Assembly: GCF_030646165.1 (NCBI RefSeq)
Contig: NZ_JAUTDO010000008.1
Location: forward strand, 1-64,000
Direction of reading: 5' to 3'
DNA from: Conexibacter sp. CPCC 206217
Lineage (GTDB): Bacteria > Actinomycetota > Thermoleophilia > Solirubrobacterales > Solirubrobacteraceae
Length of the DNA stretch: 64,000 bases
Shown: positions 15,958 to 24,148 of the stretch, piece by piece
Numbering within the stretch: the stretch's first letter is position 1
Layout: each line of letters starts with the position of its first letter
The notes under the pieces: model-generated
What the model was told of the DNA's origin: nothing
Seen by the model: only the letters and a program-made list of their open reading frames with translations
Database searches by the model: none
Position numbers and translations under genes: made by a program

Positions 15958-17415
15958 ATGGCCTCCGCCGCCCCCTCCCACGAGACCGCTCCCGACCCGC
16001 TTCGCTGGAAGGCGCTGGTCGTGCTCGCGGTCGCGCAGTTCATGGTCGTGCTCGACGCCTCGATCGTGAACGTCGCGCTGCCGTCGATCCAGAGAGACCT
16101 CGACTTCTCCGACGCCAGCCTGCAGTGGGTCGTCAACGCCTACACGCTCGCGTTCGGCGGCTTCCTGCTGCTCGGCGGGCGCGCCGCCGACCTGTTCGGC
16201 CGCCGCCGCGTCTTCATCGCCGGCCTCGGGCTCTTCTCGGTCGCCTCGCTCGCGGGCGGCTTCGCGACGACGTCGGAGTGGCTGATCATCGCCCGCGGCG
16301 TGCAGGGCCTCGGGGCGGCGATCGTCGCTCCGGCCGCGCTCTCGATCGTCACGACGACCTTCACCGAGGGCGCCGAGCGCAACAGAGCGCTCGGCATCTG
16401 GGGCGCGCTGGCCGGCGCCGGCGGCGCCGTCGGCGTGCTGCTCGGCGGGATGCTGACCGAGTGGGCCGGCTGGGAGTGGGTGCTGTTCGTCAACGTCCCG
16501 ATCGGCGTCGCGGCCGCGATAGTCGCGCCGCGCTTCGTGCGCGAGAGCAAGGGCCAGGAGGAGACGAGCCTCGACATAGCCGGTGCGACGCTCGTGACCG
16601 GCGGCCTGATCGTGCTCGTCTACGCGCTCGTCGACGCCGAGAGCGCCGGCTGGGGCTCGTTCCAGACGCTCGGGCTGATAGCGCTCGCGATCGTGCTGCT
16701 GGTGCTGTTCGTCGTCGTCGAGTTGAAGCTCGTCAAGCACCCCGTGATGCCGCTGCAGATCTTCCGCAACCGCAACGTCGCCAGCGCCGACTCGGTCGCG
16801 CTGCTGGTCGGCGCCTCGCTCTTCTCGATGTTCTTCTTCATCTCGCTCTACCTCCAGCAGGTGCTCGGCTTCTCGGCGCTCGACGCAGGGCTCGCGTACC
16901 TGCCGCTGGCGTTCATGATCATCGTCTCGGCCGGCTCCGCCTCGCAGCTGGTGACGAAGGTCGGGCCGAAGCCGATCCTCGTCACCGGCCTCGTGCTGAC
17001 CGCGATCGGGCTGCTGCTGTTCACCCAGATCGACGCGAACGGCTCGTTCCTCGGCGACGTGCTCATACCGTCGCTGGTCGTCGCGGCCGGCCTCGGCTTC
17101 TCGTTCGTGCCGCTGACGATCACCGCGGTCGCGGGCGTCACGCACGACGAGGCGGGGCTCGCGTCGGGCCTGATCAACACGGCCCAGCAGGTCGGCGGCG
17201 CGCTCGGGCTGGCGGTCCTGTCGTCGATCGCGAACTCGAAGATCAGCAGCTCGCTCGGCTCCGGCACGGCGATGCCGGACGCGCTCACCGACGGCTTCAA
17301 GCTCGCCTTCCTCGTCGGCGCGGGCTTCGCCGTGATCGGCGTCGTGATCGCGCTCGTCGCGGTCCCGAGAGTGAAGAGCGACGAGCTGCCGCAGGAGGTG
17401 GCGGTCGGGGCCTGA
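15958..17415 (+). CDS. MFS transporter, DHA2 (EmrB/QacA) family, 14 helices
   Basis: 485 residues. Helix 1 FMVVLDASIVNVALPSIQRDL carries the DHA2 motif D1; motif A is GRAADLFGRRRVFIAG; helix 5 motif C is GALAGAGGAVGVLLGGMLTE; the C-terminal half has GLASGLINTAQQVGGALG. Proton-coupled multidrug export across the inner membrane. Start ATG 15958 with AGAAGGA 7 nt upstream. Control by the divergent TetR is clear from the operator between them. The frame stays open for 57 codons upstream, but that part is promoter. Confidence 0.93.
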   Translation: MASAAPSHETAPDPLRWKALVVLAVAQFMVVLDASIVNVALPSIQRDLDFSDASLQWVVNAYTLAFGGFLLLGGRAADLFGRRRVFIAGLGLFSVASLAGGFATTSEWLIIARGVQGLGAAIVAPAALSIVTTTFTEGAERNRALGIWGALAGAGGAVGVLLGGMLTEWAGWEWVLFVNVPIGVAAAIVAPRFVRESKGQEETSLDIAGATLVTGGLIVLVYALVDAESAGWGSFQTLGLIALAIVLLVLFVVVELKLVKHPVMPLQIFRNRNVASADSVALLVGASLFSMFFFISLYLQQVLGFSALDAGLAYLPLAFMIIVSAGSASQLVTKVGPKPILVTGLVLTAIGLLLFTQIDANGSFLGDVLIPSLVVAAGLGFSFVPLTITAVAGVTHDEAGLASGLINTAQQVGGALGLAVLSSIANSKISSSLGSGTAMPDALTDGFKLAFLVGAGFAVIGVVIALVAVPRVKSDELPQEVAVGA

Positions 17416-17426
17416 GCGGAGCGCGG

Positions 17427-17432
17427 TACTCT
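17427..17432 (+). promoter_or_regulatory. -10 element of a leaderless promoter (DUF1707 gene)
   Basis: TACTCT, followed after exactly 7 nt by the GTG start at 17440. No ribosome-binding site is present, so transcription probably begins at the start codon. Confidence 0.6.
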
Positions 17433-17439
17433 CGCTGGC

Positions 17440-18117
17440 GTGCAGCAGCCGCCTCTTCGAGCCAGCGACGACGACCGCGAGCAGGTCATCGCGCTGCTGC
17501 GGCAGGCGTCGGTCGACGGGCGTCTCACGGTCGAGGAGCTGGCCGATCGCGCTGAGCTCGCGCAGGCCGCCAGAACATACGACGAGCTGAGAGCGATCGC
17601 CGCGGACCTGCTGCCGGGCGGGCGCCTGCCGACCGCCGCGGACGCCGCCGGCGGGCCGCTCAGCGGCGCGGTCGAGCGCCACCGCGCGGTGCTGTCGAGC
17701 CTCGACCGCCGCGGCCGGTGGACGCTCGCGCCGCGCAGCCGCTTCGTCGCGACGCTCGGCTCGATCCAGCTCGACCTGCGCCAGGCGATCATGCCCGGCC
17801 CCGAGGTCGAGATCGTGCTGAAGGCCGTGCTCGGCTCGGCGGAGCTGCTGGTGCCGGAGGGCACCGACGTGCGCGTCAGCGGCGGCAACGTGCTCGGCTC
17901 GTGCGAGCTGCACCTCGGCGCCGAGGCGCCGCCGCCCGGCGCGCCGATCGTGCGCGTGATCGTCGCCGGTGCGCTCGGCTCGGTCGAGGTCCGCAGCGAG
18001 CCCCGCCTCGCCGACCGCATCAAGGCGGAGGCGAAGCGCTTCGCCCAGCGCCTCATGTCCCCGCCGCCGCAGCCGCCGCGCCCGCGCGCGCCGCGGCCCC
18101 CGGCGCCGCCGAGCTGA
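17440..18117 (+). CDS. DUF1707 / LiaF-like C-terminal domain protein
   Basis: 225 residues. Residues 6-60 are DUF1707: LRASDDDREQVIALLRQAS, GRLTVEELADRAELAQAARTYDELRAIAADL. Residues 100-190 form a right-handed beta module of the LiaF-like/DUF2154 type: VATLGSIQLDLRQ, EVEIVLKAVLGSAELLVPEG, VLGSCELHLG. A Pro-rich tail ends it. Family members are cytoplasmic or membrane-associated and often linked to cell-envelope stress; no membrane helix is visible here. Leaderless start (see the -10 box). It converges with the next gene 16 bp away. Confidence 0.85.
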   Translation: MQQPPLRASDDDREQVIALLRQASVDGRLTVEELADRAELAQAARTYDELRAIAADLLPGGRLPTAADAAGGPLSGAVERHRAVLSSLDRRGRWTLAPRSRFVATLGSIQLDLRQAIMPGPEVEIVLKAVLGSAELLVPEGTDVRVSGGNVLGSCELHLGAEAPPPGAPIVRVIVAGALGSVEVRSEPRLADRIKAEAKRFAQRLMSPPPQPPRPRAPRPPAPPS

Positions 18118-18133
18118 GCCGGGCGCCGCTCGC

Positions 18134-18877
18134 TCAGTCGCGCGTCGGAGCGCCGCCGATCAGGTCCAGCAGCTGATTGCGGCGAACGGCGAAGGGGCGG
18201 TCGGGGGAGAAGCGGCGGCGGGCGCGGGCGAGCTTGTCGCCGCGGTAGCGCCACCGTGCCCACGGCGAGTCTGGGGTCGCCAGCCGGCAGGCGGTGTAGA
18301 GGCCGATGAACGGCAGGTGCAGGGCGACGATCCCGAGCACGAAGCGGCCCTTCATGAACGTGATGCCGGACAGCACCACCAGCAGCGCGACGGCGCCGAT
18401 CGAGGCGAACGTGCCGCCTGTGTCGCCGAGGCCGACAGGTCGCACGCCCATCGCGACGATCGTCGCGAAGACGGTCGCGAGCACGACCGCGTCGAGCGAG
18501 CTGCGGCCCTCCTGCGCCCAGTAGACGTCCTCGAGGTGCAGCCACAGCGCGAACTCGTCGAGCGTCAGGCCGGCGCCGACGCCGAAGCCGATCGCCGTGA
18601 TGTGCATCCACGGCGCTCTGAACTCGGTCGCATAGCCGACGAAGCCGGAGATCAGCAGCAGCGAGATCCCCCACACGAGGTGGTGGATGTGGACGCCGCT
18701 GCCGGTTCTGACGCTCCCCGGCCACCACGTCACGCGCGAGCTGCGCGTGAGGCGGGCGCTCGTGCGGATGAAGCCGAACGAGAGCAGGAACGACAGCAGC
18801 ACCAGCAGCGCCGGACCCCGCGGGGAGTCCGGCGATATGTCGAAGTCGAAGTAGAGCGCTGCGTACGGTGCGATCAT
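18134..18877 (-). CDS. Conserved integral membrane protein
   Basis: 247 residues with about 6 membrane helices (around 22-40, 63-83, 90-110, 128-148, 155-172, 175-195). A conserved-looking core GVHIHHLVWGISLLLISG, LTLDEFALWLHLEDVYWAQEGRSSLDAV has His, Asp, Glu and Trp facing the membrane, reminiscent of metal-binding membrane enzymes, but I do not recognise the family. The C-terminal 50 residues are cytoplasmic and very basic. Start ATG 18877. No clear operon partner. Confidence 0.75.
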   Translation of the reverse strand: MIAPYAALYFDFDISPDSPRGPALLVLLSFLLSFGFIRTSARLTRSSRVTWWPGSVRTGSGVHIHHLVWGISLLLISGFVGYATEFRAPWMHITAIGFGVGAGLTLDEFALWLHLEDVYWAQEGRSSLDAVVLATVFATIVAMGVRPVGLGDTGGTFASIGAVALLVVLSGITFMKGRFVLGIVALHLPFIGLYTACRLATPDSPWARWRYRGDKLARARRRFSPDRPFAVRRNQLLDLIGGAPTRD

Positions 18878-18913
18878 GGGGCGCCGAAAGCGTAGGGCTT
18901 CCGGCGCGCAGGC

Positions 18914-19285
18914 TCAGAGCGCCCTGCCATCAGCCCCGTCGTCGGCGAACTCGGTCACGGCGTAGACGTGGCGGCCGATGTGCTCGCGCACGGCCGTCTC
19001 CTCCTCGCCGGGCAGTCCGCTGTGCACCACGTACGGCTGTCCGCGACCGAGGTCGAAGATCGCCAGCACGACCTGTCCGTGGACCGGATCGGGCTTGCCG
19101 ACCTCCAGCACGCAGTCGCGCCCGCCGCGGCGGCACCAGAGGCGGAAGATGCGGCGGTCGCGCGGGGCGCAGCCGGCGTCGTCGGTCGCGCGCTGTCTGA
19201 GCGCCGCGTAGGCGACCTCGTCTTCGGGCTGAGCCGGATCCAGGCGCGGCACGAAGAACGCGACGGGCTGCTCGGCGACGCTCAT
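18914..19285 (-). CDS. Hypothetical protein (small soluble, strand-rich)
   Basis: 123 residues from ATG 19285, with AGGAG about 10 nt upstream. The sequence alternates strands and turns (FFVPRLDPAQ, RRIFRLWCRRGGRDCVLEVG, GQVVLAIFDLGRGQPYVVHS, HIGRHVYAVTEFADDG) without a signal peptide or membrane helix. Three cysteines at about 39, 51 and 58 might bind metal or pair. I do not recognise the family. Confidence 0.65.
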   Translation of the reverse strand: MSVAEQPVAFFVPRLDPAQPEDEVAYAALRQRATDDAGCAPRDRRIFRLWCRRGGRDCVLEVGKPDPVHGQVVLAIFDLGRGQPYVVHSGLPGEEETAVREHIGRHVYAVTEFADDGADGRAL

Positions 19286-19412
19286 CGCACAGCTCCTGTG
19301 GTTGGCCTGATCAGACCGGACCTCGAGGGCACAGTCTCACCTCCGCTCCTCTGTTGAATCGCGCGGAAGGACGAGGCGGCCAAGCGTGCGTAGTGGCACA
19401 AACCCTACAGCA

Positions 19413-19440
19413 GGTACTTGTGTGAAACGTCACGAGTACC
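19413..19440 (-). terminator. Hairpin downstream of the YihY gene, possible terminator
   Basis: Arms GGTACTTGTG (19413-19422) and CACGAGTACC (19431-19440) pair over 10 bp with one G-T wobble and an 8-nt loop. It lies 32 bp past the stop of the leftward YihY-family gene. No T run follows, so an operator is an alternative. Confidence 0.45.
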
Positions 19441-19471
19441 GCTGCGAGTGCGCCCGGACGCGCGCGCGGGT

Positions 19472-20572
19472 CTAAGCGGCCTCCGTCTCGATCTGCCGCT
19501 GGCGCTCCAGCTCGGCATCCAGCTCGACGCCGAACAGCAGCGCGAGGTTGGCGATCCACAGCCAGATCAGGAACACGATCACGCCGCCGAGCGTGCCGTA
19601 GGTGGCGTTGTAGGAGCCGAGGTTGGCGGCGTAGAAGGCGAACCCGACCGAGGCCACGATCAGCACCAGCAGCCCGACCGCGGCGCCCGGCGTGATCCAG
19701 CGGAACTTCGGGTGTCTGACGTCCGGCCCGACCCACGTCAGCAGCGCCACCATCACGATCGCGACGAGCAGCATCACGGGCCACTTGGCGACGTTCCAGA
19801 CGGTCACGGCGCTGTCGCCGAGGCCGATCGTGTCGCCCAGCGCGCGCGCGACGGAGCCGCTGATGACGAAGCCGATCGCCAGGAACGCCAGCAGAACGAC
19901 CATCACCGCGGTGACCGCGAGCTGCAACGGCCGCAGCTTCCAGAACGGGCGCGTCTCCTCCGTGTCGTAGACGGCGTTGGCGGCGCGCATGAACGCGCCG
20001 ATGTAGCCGGAGGCCGACCACAGCGCCGTCACGAGGCCGACGCCGAGCAGCGCGCCCGCGCCGCCCTTGTCTCTGACGACGCCGCTGATCGAGCTCTGGA
20101 CGGTGTCGGCCGTGGAGCCGGGGGCGACCTCGCGCACGATGTCCAGCATCGCGTTGACGGTCCGCGGGTACTCGCCGAACAGCCCGACGAGCGCGACCAG
20201 CACGATCAGCAGAGGGAACAGCGACAGGACGGAGTAATAGGTCAGTGCGGCGGCCCAATCCTGCAGGCCGTCGGCCTTGAACTCCTTGCCCGTGCGCTTG
20301 AGCGTCGCCAGCCAGCCGCGCTTGGAGATGTCGGTCGGTCCGTCGGGCGCGGCGTCCTCGGATCGCTCGGTCTCAGGTTCGACTCGAGCGTCAGGCCTGT
20401 CGTCGAACTGGCCGTCAGCAGGGATTTCGTGAGCTTCCCAGGGGCGGAGCGCGGGGTCGGCGACCGCCGTGTCCGAAGGATCGGGTCGAGCCTGAGAATC
20501 CGCTTCCTGGTGCCCGACGCGTCCCCGCAGGCGTCCCACCAGGCCGCCGCTGCGTCGTCCTGTTCCGGCCAT
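19472..20572 (-). CDS. YihY/BrkB-family inner-membrane protein
   Basis: 366 residues from ATG 20572, with GAGGAGGAAG upstream. About 95 disordered acidic residues, then the BrkB/YihY core with six helices: GLQDWAAALTYYSVLSLFPLLIVLVALVG, GVVRDKGGAGALLGVGLVTALWSASGYIGAFMRAANAVYDTEETRPFWKLRPLQL, TPGAAVGLLVLIVASVGFAFY and GSYNATYGTLGGVIVFLIWLWIANLALLFGVELDAELER (in parts). It was once called ribonuclease BN in error; the true role is unknown. Followed upstream by the DUF3618 and holin-family genes, a common actinobacterial envelope cluster. Confidence 0.92.
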   Translation of the reverse strand: MAGTGRRSGGLVGRLRGRVGHQEADSQARPDPSDTAVADPALRPWEAHEIPADGQFDDRPDARVEPETERSEDAAPDGPTDISKRGWLATLKRTGKEFKADGLQDWAAALTYYSVLSLFPLLIVLVALVGLFGEYPRTVNAMLDIVREVAPGSTADTVQSSISGVVRDKGGAGALLGVGLVTALWSASGYIGAFMRAANAVYDTEETRPFWKLRPLQLAVTAVMVVLLAFLAIGFVISGSVARALGDTIGLGDSAVTVWNVAKWPVMLLVAIVMVALLTWVGPDVRHPKFRWITPGAAVGLLVLIVASVGFAFYAANLGSYNATYGTLGGVIVFLIWLWIANLALLFGVELDAELERQRQIETEAA

Positions 20573-20585
20573 CGGCTCTTCCTCC

Positions 20586-20882
20586 TCAGCGGCGCGCGAT
20601 CCGCAGCGCCACGAGCGCCACGAGCGCTGCACCGGCGGCGGCGAACGGGACCGGGTTGCTCTTTGCGCTGCGCTGAAGCGTCTGGGCGCGCTCGCGTGCG
20701 CCCTGCTTGGCGACTGCGACGCGATTGCGCGCCTGCGCCTTGACGTCCGCCTTGACGGCGAGCGCGGCGACGGTGTCGCCCAGCTCAGCGCGCGTCGTCT
20801 CGATCTGCGCCCGCAGCGCGACCGGGTCGCCCTCCGCGAGCGTCAGTGCTGTCGTGCCGTTCTTGCGCGCGTCTTCGCCCAT
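20586..20882 (-). CDS. DUF3618 domain membrane protein
   Basis: 98 residues. The DUF3618 signature PVALRAQIETTRAELGDTVAALAVKADVKAQARNRV (in parts) fills the first 65 residues as an amphipathic, possibly coiled helix. A C-terminal membrane helix (about 78-95) ends in RIARR. Start ATG 20882 lies inside the upstream holin-family gene (40-bp overlap), and the YihY gene follows after 13 bp, so all three form one operon. Function unknown; members are thought to be envelope-associated. Confidence 0.85.
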   Translation of the reverse strand: MGEDARKNGTTALTLAEGDPVALRAQIETTRAELGDTVAALAVKADVKAQARNRVAVAKQGARERAQTLQRSAKSNPVPFAAAGAALVALVALRIARR

Positions 20883-21298
20883 GCGACGTCCTCCTTCACG
20901 GTCTCGACGGTCTGCTGCGGCAGCGGCGGGGTTGCCTGCTGGACCTGCCGTTTGCCCGCGAGCGCCGCGCCACCGGCGATCGCGAACAGCACGACGGCGA
21001 CGATCAGGGCGGCCAGCCAGGTCGCGAGCGCGAGGCTGAGCGCGACGATCGCCGCGGTCACGAGCGCGCCGACGCCGTACAGCGCCAGGATCGCTGCGCC
21101 GCCGAACATCCCCGCACCCCGGCCGACGTGCTTGCCCTTCTCGGCCAGCTCCGCCTTCGCGAGCGCGACCTCTTCCCGCACGAGCAGCGACGCCTGGTCT
21201 GACAGCCGCCGCAGCAGCTGCGCCATCGGCAGCTCCTCGAGCTGCTCCTGCCGGGTCGGATCGTGCGGCCCTGCTCCGTTCGTCGGAATGGAGCTCAT
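20843..21298 (-). CDS. Phage holin family protein (DUF1469 type)
   Basis: 151 residues from ATG 21298, with AGGAGGT about 8 nt upstream. After a polar N-terminus the segment LLRRLSDQASLLVREEVALAKAELAEKGKHVGRGAGMF is the family signature; two membrane helices follow (about 74-98 and 103-125) with a GGAALAGKR turn. Despite the name, chromosomal members in this setting, next to DUF3618 and YihY genes, are not phage lysis genes; a stress or envelope role is likely. Overlaps the DUF3618 gene by 40 bp. Confidence 0.85.
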   Translation of the reverse strand: MSSIPTNGAGPHDPTRQEQLEELPMAQLLRRLSDQASLLVREEVALAKAELAEKGKHVGRGAGMFGGAAILALYGVGALVTAAIVALSLALATWLAALIVAVVLFAIAGGAALAGKRQVQQATPPLPQQTVETVKEDVAWAKTRARTARQH

Positions 21299-21392
21299 CT
21301 GACGCCACCTCCTGGCGTTGCCGACGACCTTCACGTACCCGTTCCGGCGCTGCGCACACGCGCAGCAGGGCGCGTGCGCGATTGCGCGTGCG

Positions 21393-23336
21393 CTACGGCT
21401 CGACGGAGAAGAGTCTGTCCGACAGCGGCTTGACGCCTCTGGCGGCGGCGTAGCCGAGCGGGTCGACGCCGAAGATCTCCGACAGCGTGCGCAGCAGCGT
21501 GAAGGCGTTCGCGGGAGTTCTGTCGACTCTGCCCGACGGCGTGTACGGCGAGATCAGCAGCGCTCCGACGGGGATCCCCGCGCCGGCCGCGACCGCGTCG
21601 CCGACGTTGGCGTATCTGCTCGGGCCGGGACCGGCTTGGACGGGAGCGGCGGGGTCGGGATCGCCGTCGGCGGCGCTGCGAGCGAGCGGGCCGCCGGCGG
21701 ATGCGGCCGCGGCGAGCGGCGACGCAGCGGCGCGCGCGGTCGCCGCGTTCGCGCCGAGGTTCGGCGGGTCCGTCGGCGTCGTGTCCGCCGGCGGGTCGAC
21801 CGGAGTTGTGGGCGTCGTCGGAGTCGTCGTCGGCGGTGGATCCTCAGGCGTCGTCGGCGTGGTCGGCGTCGTGATCGGCGGGTCGACGGGCGTCGTGACG
21901 GGCGGCGGCTCCGTCGGCGTCGTCGCGGGCGGAGCGGCCGGCGTCGTCGCTGCGGGCGGCGGGGGCACCGGGTCCGTCGGCGTCGTGGCGGCCGGCGGCG
22001 CGGGCGGCGTCGGCGCCGCCGCCGGCGGCTGGTCGCTGGTGATCACGATCAGGCCGCCGTTCGCGTACGCGAGCGAGTTCTGGATCGCCGGCACGACGCG
22101 CTCCAGGAACGCGTCGGCCTCGGCCGAGCCCTGCTGCGCGTCGCTGGAGATGTACGAGAACGCGGGCGTTCTGTCCGGGTCTCTGAGGTCTCTCTCCAGC
22201 TGCGACAGCGGCACGTTGTGCTCGTCGCAGTCGTCGGCCTCCAACGTGCCGCGGAACCACAGGAAGGGATTGCGCCGCGTCGTCGCCGCGTCGGTTCTGC
22301 AGGCCGCGGCGGCGCGAGCGCGCGGGCCGCCGCCGTTGCTCGCGGCCGTCGCGCCGAGCGCGCGCGGGCCGGCGCCGGCGTCGCGCGTGCGGGAGGCGCT
22401 CGCGTGGCCGCGCGACGCAGTCCCGGCCGCCGGCTCCGTGTACGCCCGCCACGTTCTCTCCAGCGCGCGCAACTGGTCGCCGAACGTGCCGGTCTCGTAG
22501 CCGTAGACGCAGCCGTCGCCGCCGGTCTGGCCGTCGGGCAGCGCGTCGGCCGGTCTCACGTCGGCGAAGGTCGTGCAGTCGTCGAGCGTCTGCTGCGTCG
22601 GGCCTTGGCCGCTGACGAGCGCGATCCGGTTCGCGAGCGCGCCGCGCGCGACCGTGCGGTAGTCGCTCAGCAGCGTGCCGCTCTTGGCGAGCGTGCCGGC
22701 GATGTAGGGCGCCGCCGTCTCGTCTCTGGCGAGCGCCGCGACGTCGGTCGAGCCGAGCACGATCATGAAGACGTGTCTGACGGGCGACTCGTCCTCGGCG
22801 GGCGTGTCGGCCGGCGGATCCTCGGCCGGCGCGTCGTCACCGTCGGTCGGCGTCGGGTCGGTGGTCGCCGCGGGCGCCTCCACGACGGGCGCGTCGGCGA
22901 GCGGCGTCTCGGCGAGCGGCGGCTCCTCGTAGGTGTCGTCGACGACCGGCGCGGGCTCCTCGGCCGGCGGCGCCTGGGCGACCACCTGCGCGGCGACCTG
23001 CGCCGGCAGCACGACCGTGAACGGCGGCTGACCGGAGCCGGCCAGCGACGCCGGCACGTTGGACCCCGTCACGACGACAAGCCCGACCAGCGTCGCCAGC
23101 GCGACCGGCAGCGCGGCGCGGCGGCGGTTCGCGGCGGTCGCTCGGCGCGGAGCGGCGACCGTCGGGGGAGGGGTGGGTGATTCAGCCCGCGGCCCCAGCA
23201 GCAGCGCGAGCGCGTCGGTGCGGGCGCTCGCGCGGCGGGCGCCGCACATCACGCACCAGTGCTGGTCGCCCGCGAGCGGGGCACCGCACTCGACGCACGG
23301 CTGCTCGCCGGGCAGGGGTCGCGGCGGGTGCGTCAC
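21393..23336 (-). CDS. Zinc-ribbon / transmembrane / phosphoesterase-like protein
   Basis: 647 residues. A zinc ribbon (C14, C17, C28, C31), a membrane helix (about 73-92), a Pro/Thr/Glu-rich stalk, then a domain resembling the bacterial phosphoesterase/phospholipase C family: VRHVFMIVLGSTDVAAL, AKSGTLLSDYRTVARGALANRIALVSGQGPTQ, WRAYTEP, NPFLWFRGTLEADDCDEHNVPL, PAFSYISSD, GGLIVITSD, and SPYTPSGRVDRTPANAFTLLRTLSEIFG (in parts). About 130 residues of PPxxTTPTxP repeats are inserted between GLIVITSD and the last block. The usual ENRSxD active-site motif is LGSTD, so catalysis is doubtful. Last gene of the pst-headed operon (ATGA overlap at 23333-23336). Confidence 0.75.
   Translation of the reverse strand: MTHPPRPLPGEQPCVECGAPLAGDQHWCVMCGARRASARTDALALLLGPRAESPTPPPTVAAPRRATAANRRRAALPVALATLVGLVVVTGSNVPASLAGSGQPPFTVVLPAQVAAQVVAQAPPAEEPAPVVDDTYEEPPLAETPLADAPVVEAPAATTDPTPTDGDDAPAEDPPADTPAEDESPVRHVFMIVLGSTDVAALARDETAAPYIAGTLAKSGTLLSDYRTVARGALANRIALVSGQGPTQQTLDDCTTFADVRPADALPDGQTGGDGCVYGYETGTFGDQLRALERTWRAYTEPAAGTASRGHASASRTRDAGAGPRALGATAASNGGGPRARAAAACRTDAATTRRNPFLWFRGTLEADDCDEHNVPLSQLERDLRDPDRTPAFSYISSDAQQGSAEADAFLERVVPAIQNSLAYANGGLIVITSDQPPAAAPTPPAPPAATTPTDPVPPPPAATTPAAPPATTPTEPPPVTTPVDPPITTPTTPTTPEDPPPTTTPTTPTTPVDPPADTTPTDPPNLGANAATARAAASPLAAAASAGGPLARSAADGDPDPAAPVQAGPGPSRYANVGDAVAAGAGIPVGALLISPYTPSGRVDRTPANAFTLLRTLSEIFGVDPLGYAAARGVKPLSDRLFSVEP
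21770..22020. repeat. In-frame Pro/Thr-coding low-complexity repeat
   Basis: Short irregular repeats (GTCGTCGG-like units on the plus strand) encode PPxxTTPTxP segments on the minus strand within the phosphoesterase-like gene. They are inside the reading frame and keep it open, giving an extended, probably surface-exposed spacer. Confidence 0.7.
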
Positions 23337-24148
23337 AGGCCCGGGGTCTGCCCTGCGTCGGCGCGGCCGGGAGGCTCGGGCGCGATGATCGCGTCATCGC
23401 CGCGCGGCTCGCGCAGGCCCGTCGGCATCGTGTCCTGCTCGTCGGCCAGCGGCTGGGGCGACCCGGACGGAGCGGTCTCCTCCGCGATCGGCATGCGGAC
23501 GCGGAAGTCGCCCTCCGCGCGCGGCCCGCCGAAGCCGTCGTCGGCGTTCGGGACGTGGACGCCGTAGGGCGCGTCGGCGGCGGCCGGGGGCGGCGTGACG
23601 CGCCCGGCCGCCGCGCCGCCGTCCGCGGGCGCGGCAAGGGCCGCCGACTCGACGGTCGCGGCGTCAGTCGCAGCAGCGGGCGCGGAACCTGCGCCGGCCG
23701 CCCCGCCAACCGCCGGCGGCGGCGTCAGCGCACCGCCGACCTGCTGGACGCCGACGAGCTGGAAGGCGCAGTGCGAGCAGAACAGCGCGCCACGGGCGTA
23801 GAGCGCGCCGCAGCGGGGGCAGGCGCCGGCCGCGCCGGTCGTGTCGAGCCGCAGCAGGTGCTCGACCTCGCCGAGTCTGGCGTCGACCTCCTGCAGCCTG
23901 CCGGCCTGGCGCATCAGCACGTCGAGGCGGAAGTGGTCGCGGATCGCCATCTCGTAGGCGAGGCCGCCGAGGTCCCACTGCAGCTCTGCCAGTTCGCGCG
24001 CGAGCTCGTCGCGGCGCTTGGCGAGGTCGGAGGCGCCGACGGCCTGGCCGCCGCCGGGCGGCAGCGGGCTCGGCGTGGGCGGCGGCGGGTCGCCGGAGAT
24101 CAGCCGCTTGGGGCTCAGCCTTCTCTGCAGGGAGTCCATCTGGCTCAT
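23333..24148 (-). CDS. Zinc-ribbon protein with coiled coil
   Basis: 271 residues, no membrane helix. A helical coiled-coil (about 38-102, LAKRRDELARELAELQWDLGG and LQEVDARLGEVEHLL) precedes a C-x2-C-x10-C-x2-C zinc ribbon (C110, C113, C124, C127). The remaining 140 residues are Ala/Pro-rich and disordered. The ribbon spacing equals that of both neighbours. Overlaps the next and previous genes by 4 bp each, within the pst-headed chain. Possibly a cytoplasmic partner of the two membrane-anchored ribbon proteins; function unknown. Confidence 0.75.
   Translation of the reverse strand: MSQMDSLQRRLSPKRLISGDPPPPTPSPLPPGGGQAVGASDLAKRRDELARELAELQWDLGGLAYEMAIRDHFRLDVLMRQAGRLQEVDARLGEVEHLLRLDTTGAAGACPRCGALYARGALFCSHCAFQLVGVQQVGGALTPPPAVGGAAGAGSAPAAATDAATVESAALAAPADGGAAAGRVTPPPAAADAPYGVHVPNADDGFGGPRAEGDFRVRMPIAEETAPSGSPQPLADEQDTMPTGLREPRGDDAIIAPEPPGRADAGQTPGL

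Noticed and set aside
20843-21298. Prophage remnant, because of a holin-family gene
   Set aside because: No other phage genes are near; the holin-family/DUF3618/YihY cluster is a chromosomal envelope set.
21770-22020. CRISPR-like or satellite repeat
   Set aside because: Units are short, irregular and in frame, coding for Pro/Thr repeats; no spacer-repeat periodicity.
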